A stretch of DNA of 5,295 bases, taken from assembly GCA_023228225.1 (NCBI GenBank), contig JALOBO010000076.1, positions 1,267-6,561 on the forward strand, in the 5' to 3' direction. The notes under the pieces are model-generated. The model worked only from the letters and a program-made list of their open reading frames with translations. It ran no database searches and was not told the origin of the DNA. This stretch comes from Clostridia bacterium (lineage in GTDB: Bacteria; Bacillota; Clostridia; Christensenellales; UBA1242). How positions within the stretch are numbered: position 1 is the stretch's first letter; each line of letters opens with the position of its first letter. The translations under genes and the position numbers were made by a program. Positions 3,758 to 5,295 of this stretch are shown here, piece by piece.

Positions 3758-4526
3758 CTATTTTTGTAGTAATCGGACAATTTTCATTTAAACAAATTCT
3801 AATTCGCCTATCATCGCCAACTTCTTGTTTAATGTTCTGATACGAATTAAACATTTCGTTAATATGTGTCAAACAAATTATTTTAGGATGTGTTAAATGC
3901 GGTAATACATCATTCAACTGCTGATTCGACAAATGACCATATTCATTCATATGCGCTTTTGATAAATCAGACGATTCATCGACTAATATTTTACTATGAT
4001 TAGCTTCAATTAATACTGCGTCCGCCTGATTCATTATGTGAATTGTTGATTCATCAACGTACGCCGTGTCACAACCAACAAACACCGAATTTGCACCATC
4101 CGTGATAAAATAATGCACTGGACACTCAGAATCATGATGCGCTTTGCAAGCAGTAACTACAAAATTTCCAACCAATATAGGCTTCGAAATATCATCTTCA
4201 AATTCTAAAAACAACACATTTGGTTGCTTGCCACTCCTAATGCCCAACACACGTTGTGTAATAGGCGCATTATATTCACCTTCACTAACAATGACGATTG
4301 GTTTATACGCTAACCCATACAGGAGCTTACCTAACGCGCTCACATGGTCTTTGTGACTATGAGTGATACAAATACAACCTATGTCACTATAGTCATTCTT
4401 AGGCAGTTTATCACCGCCACAATCAACCATAATAGAATTAGGGTGATTCTCAAAATGAGGTTTATCCGTTGTTATAATATAACAATTACCATCATTTCCT
4501 GTACGAACAATGTTTATTCCAAGCAA
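3753..4526 (-). CDS. MBL-fold metallo-hydrolase, YycJ/WalJ-like
   Basis: This 257-residue protein has the metallo-beta-lactamase fold signature. Visible elements are GNDGNCYII (10-18), MVDCGG (33-38), the metal motif THSHKDH (His56, His58, Asp60, His61), AHHD (129-132, a further His ligand), GCDTAYV (Asp153, the bridging Asp position), EANH (174-177), GHLSN (197-201) and LTHINE (His221, the last ligand). EANH plus GHLSN is characteristic of the YycJ/WalJ branch, for which nuclease or DNA-repair roles have been proposed; the set appears complete, so an active two-metal hydrolase is likely. Its substrate is not determined. The first in-frame start is TTG at 4526, right after an in-frame stop, and it overlaps the DUF2786-type gene by 13 nt. 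There is no promoter of its own, so translation is probably coupled to that gene. Length is typical for the family. Confidence 0.9.
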   Translation of the reverse strand: MLGINIVRTGNDGNCYIITTDKPHFENHPNSIMVDCGGDKLPKNDYSDIGCICITHSHKDHVSALGKLLYGLAYKPIVIVSEGEYNAPITQRVLGIRSGKQPNVLFLEFEDDISKPILVGNFVVTACKAHHDSECPVHYFITDGANSVFVGCDTAYVDESTIHIMNQADAVLIEANHSKILVDESSDLSKAHMNEYGHLSNQQLNDVLPHLTHPKIICLTHINEMFNSYQNIKQEVGDDRRIRICLNENCPITTKIE

Positions 4527-5209
4527 TTTCTATGCCCCGATGCGTATCCAGACTCAAACCCACTTGTGTAAACTTCTTGTCCGTGTCTATTCTGCTGTTT
4601 AATTTGTAAAACATTAATTGATTTAATACCACTGATTTTATTTATTTCATCTTCAACTTCTACAGGCTTTATGCACATTACAGCATATTTATCGTTTTCT
4701 TTATTCTGTTCATCAAACGCTGATTTCACACCACTAACAAAACCACGCCTATAATATGCCGCTAAACCACTCGTATCAGCATCATAAAATTGTTCACGAA
4801 CTCTTTGACGTTCTCTTGTTAGCCCATTTTTACACACATCACTAAGATAATTTCCCATAATTACAACACATTCAAGGTCTACATGAAAACCTACAATATG
4901 TAAGTTACGAGATATTTTATACTTTGCATTACGCGTACTGCGCAAATAACAATCGCATCTCATATTTCTACAAACTTCACTATAAATACTAAGTTGCCAA
5001 GAATATTCAATTGGCACAATTTTCCATTCAACTTTATCAACATATGTAGCGCCCTGTAAATCATTTTCAGCGATATGGTGTTTAAGCATCAATTCACGTG
5101 CTTTTTTCAAAGCTACCTGTGCTTCATGCTCATTTGAAGATTCTGAAAGTCTTAACAACTTTTCAATTTTTTCAATAACGCTGTCTTTTGCAGTCGTTTC
5201 GTTTGTCAT
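4514..5209 (-). CDS. DUF2786-type protein
   Basis: The N-terminal region (residues about 8-52: KIEKLLRLSES, then EAQVALKKARELMLKH) is a clear DUF2786 domain, a short helical module of unknown function found in bacteria, archaea and phages. The middle (W62 to about 165) has an aromatic and Cys-containing stretch (CRNMRCDCYL) and the pattern YYRRGFVSGVKSAF, like the extra C-terminal domain (DUF7168 type) that often follows DUF2786; this second assignment is from memory of the pattern. The end repeats small-residue helix motifs (SGFESGYASG). The charged helices and the known co-occurrence with mobile elements suggest a nucleic-acid or host-interaction role, which is unproven. The ATG at 5209 is 23 nt from a TTAATAA box and lacks a Shine-Dalgarno. 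It is the first gene of a two-gene operon with the MBL hydrolase. Confidence 0.85.
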   Translation of the reverse strand: MTNETTAKDSVIEKIEKLLRLSESSNEHEAQVALKKARELMLKHHIAENDLQGATYVDKVEWKIVPIEYSWQLSIYSEVCRNMRCDCYLRSTRNAKYKISRNLHIVGFHVDLECVVIMGNYLSDVCKNGLTRERQRVREQFYDADTSGLAAYYRRGFVSGVKSAFDEQNKENDKYAVMCIKPVEVEDEINKISGIKSINVLQIKQQNRHGQEVYTSGFESGYASGHRNCLE

Positions 5210-5232
5210 ACTTATTTATTAGTCGTAATAGC

Positions 5233-5264
5233 TTATTAACGTTTCTTTATAGATTCATAGAAAC
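5233..5264 (-). promoter_or_regulatory. Promoter region of the DUF2786/MBL operon
   Basis: A TTAATAA box (5239-5233, minus) sits 23 nt before ATG 5209. Just upstream GTTTCT (5241-5246) and AGAAAC (5259-5264) form a 6-bp inverted repeat that encloses an alternative CTATAAAG box. This fits the window's theme of dyads at promoters. The rest to 5295 shows no supportable feature. Confidence 0.35.
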
Positions 5265-5295
5265 ATTTAATAGGTGCCGCGTTCCATAATTATAC

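Noticed and set aside
3583..3780. Minus-strand open frame of 65 codons
   Set aside because: It lies antisense to the cysteine-rich gene and across the terminator, has no promoter spacing, and its composition reflects the opposite strand.
4144..4356. Plus-strand open frame of 70 codons
   Set aside because: It lies wholly inside the hydrolase gene on the other strand, whose conserved motifs establish the true frame.
4344..4571. Plus-strand open frame of 75 codons
   Set aside because: It is antisense to the hydrolase and the end of the DUF2786-type gene, with no promoter signal.
5248..5295. Minus-strand open stretch reaching the right edge, possible C-terminus of an upstream gene
   Set aside because: Only about 15 codons are visible, with no recognisable similarity; it cannot be told from chance.

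Overview
The window looks like part of an AT-rich virus or other mobile element. It holds ten short genes on both strands. Only two have a recognisable family: a YycJ/WalJ-like metallo-beta-lactamase-fold hydrolase and a DUF2786-type protein. The other eight are small proteins I do not recognise, which is typical of an accessory or viral region. There are no rRNA genes, tRNA genes, CRISPR arrays, transposases or structural hallmark genes.

The control signals are the best clue to the host. Nearly every gene has its own AT-rich box. Three neighbouring minus-strand genes share a conserved TTTAAATATA box with a nearby TGAGT element. For most genes the box lies about 20-23 bp before the start codon and there is no Shine-Dalgarno sequence. 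The one gene with a clearly longer gap (32 bp) has a GGTGA 7 nt before its ATG. T-tracts of 6-8 follow several stop codons within a few bases. This fits archaeal transcription (TBP/TFB TATA boxes, leaderless mRNAs, poly-T termination) better than bacterial sigma promoters, so I infer an element of a mesophilic archaeon. A eukaryotic large DNA virus or an SD-poor AT-rich phage is not excluded.

Layout: 1-243 is non-coding with two perfect hairpins. Genes ending at 244, 602 and 1060 form a minus-strand block of separately promoted unknown proteins (starts at 522, 1006, 1488). A regulatory gap (1489-1734) with dyads precedes a plus-strand unknown gene (1735-2169). That gene meets, stop codon on stop codon, a 45-residue single-span membrane protein on the minus strand (2166-2303). 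Next come two distantly similar minus-strand genes (2364-2576 and 2703-2975), the first apparently frameshifted at its 5' end. A symmetric divergent promoter around a palindrome (2999-3048) serves the second of these and a plus-strand gene (3070-3378). A cysteine-rich acidic protein (3462-3737) follows. Finally, a two-gene minus-strand operon (DUF2786-type, then MBL hydrolase, overlapping 13 nt) reads from 5209 to 3753.

The genes do not form a recognisable pathway. The only pair with clear evidence of joint expression is the DUF2786/MBL operon. Several promoters carry palindromes at or near the expected transcription start, so element-encoded repressors probably control these genes, but no repressor can be identified here.
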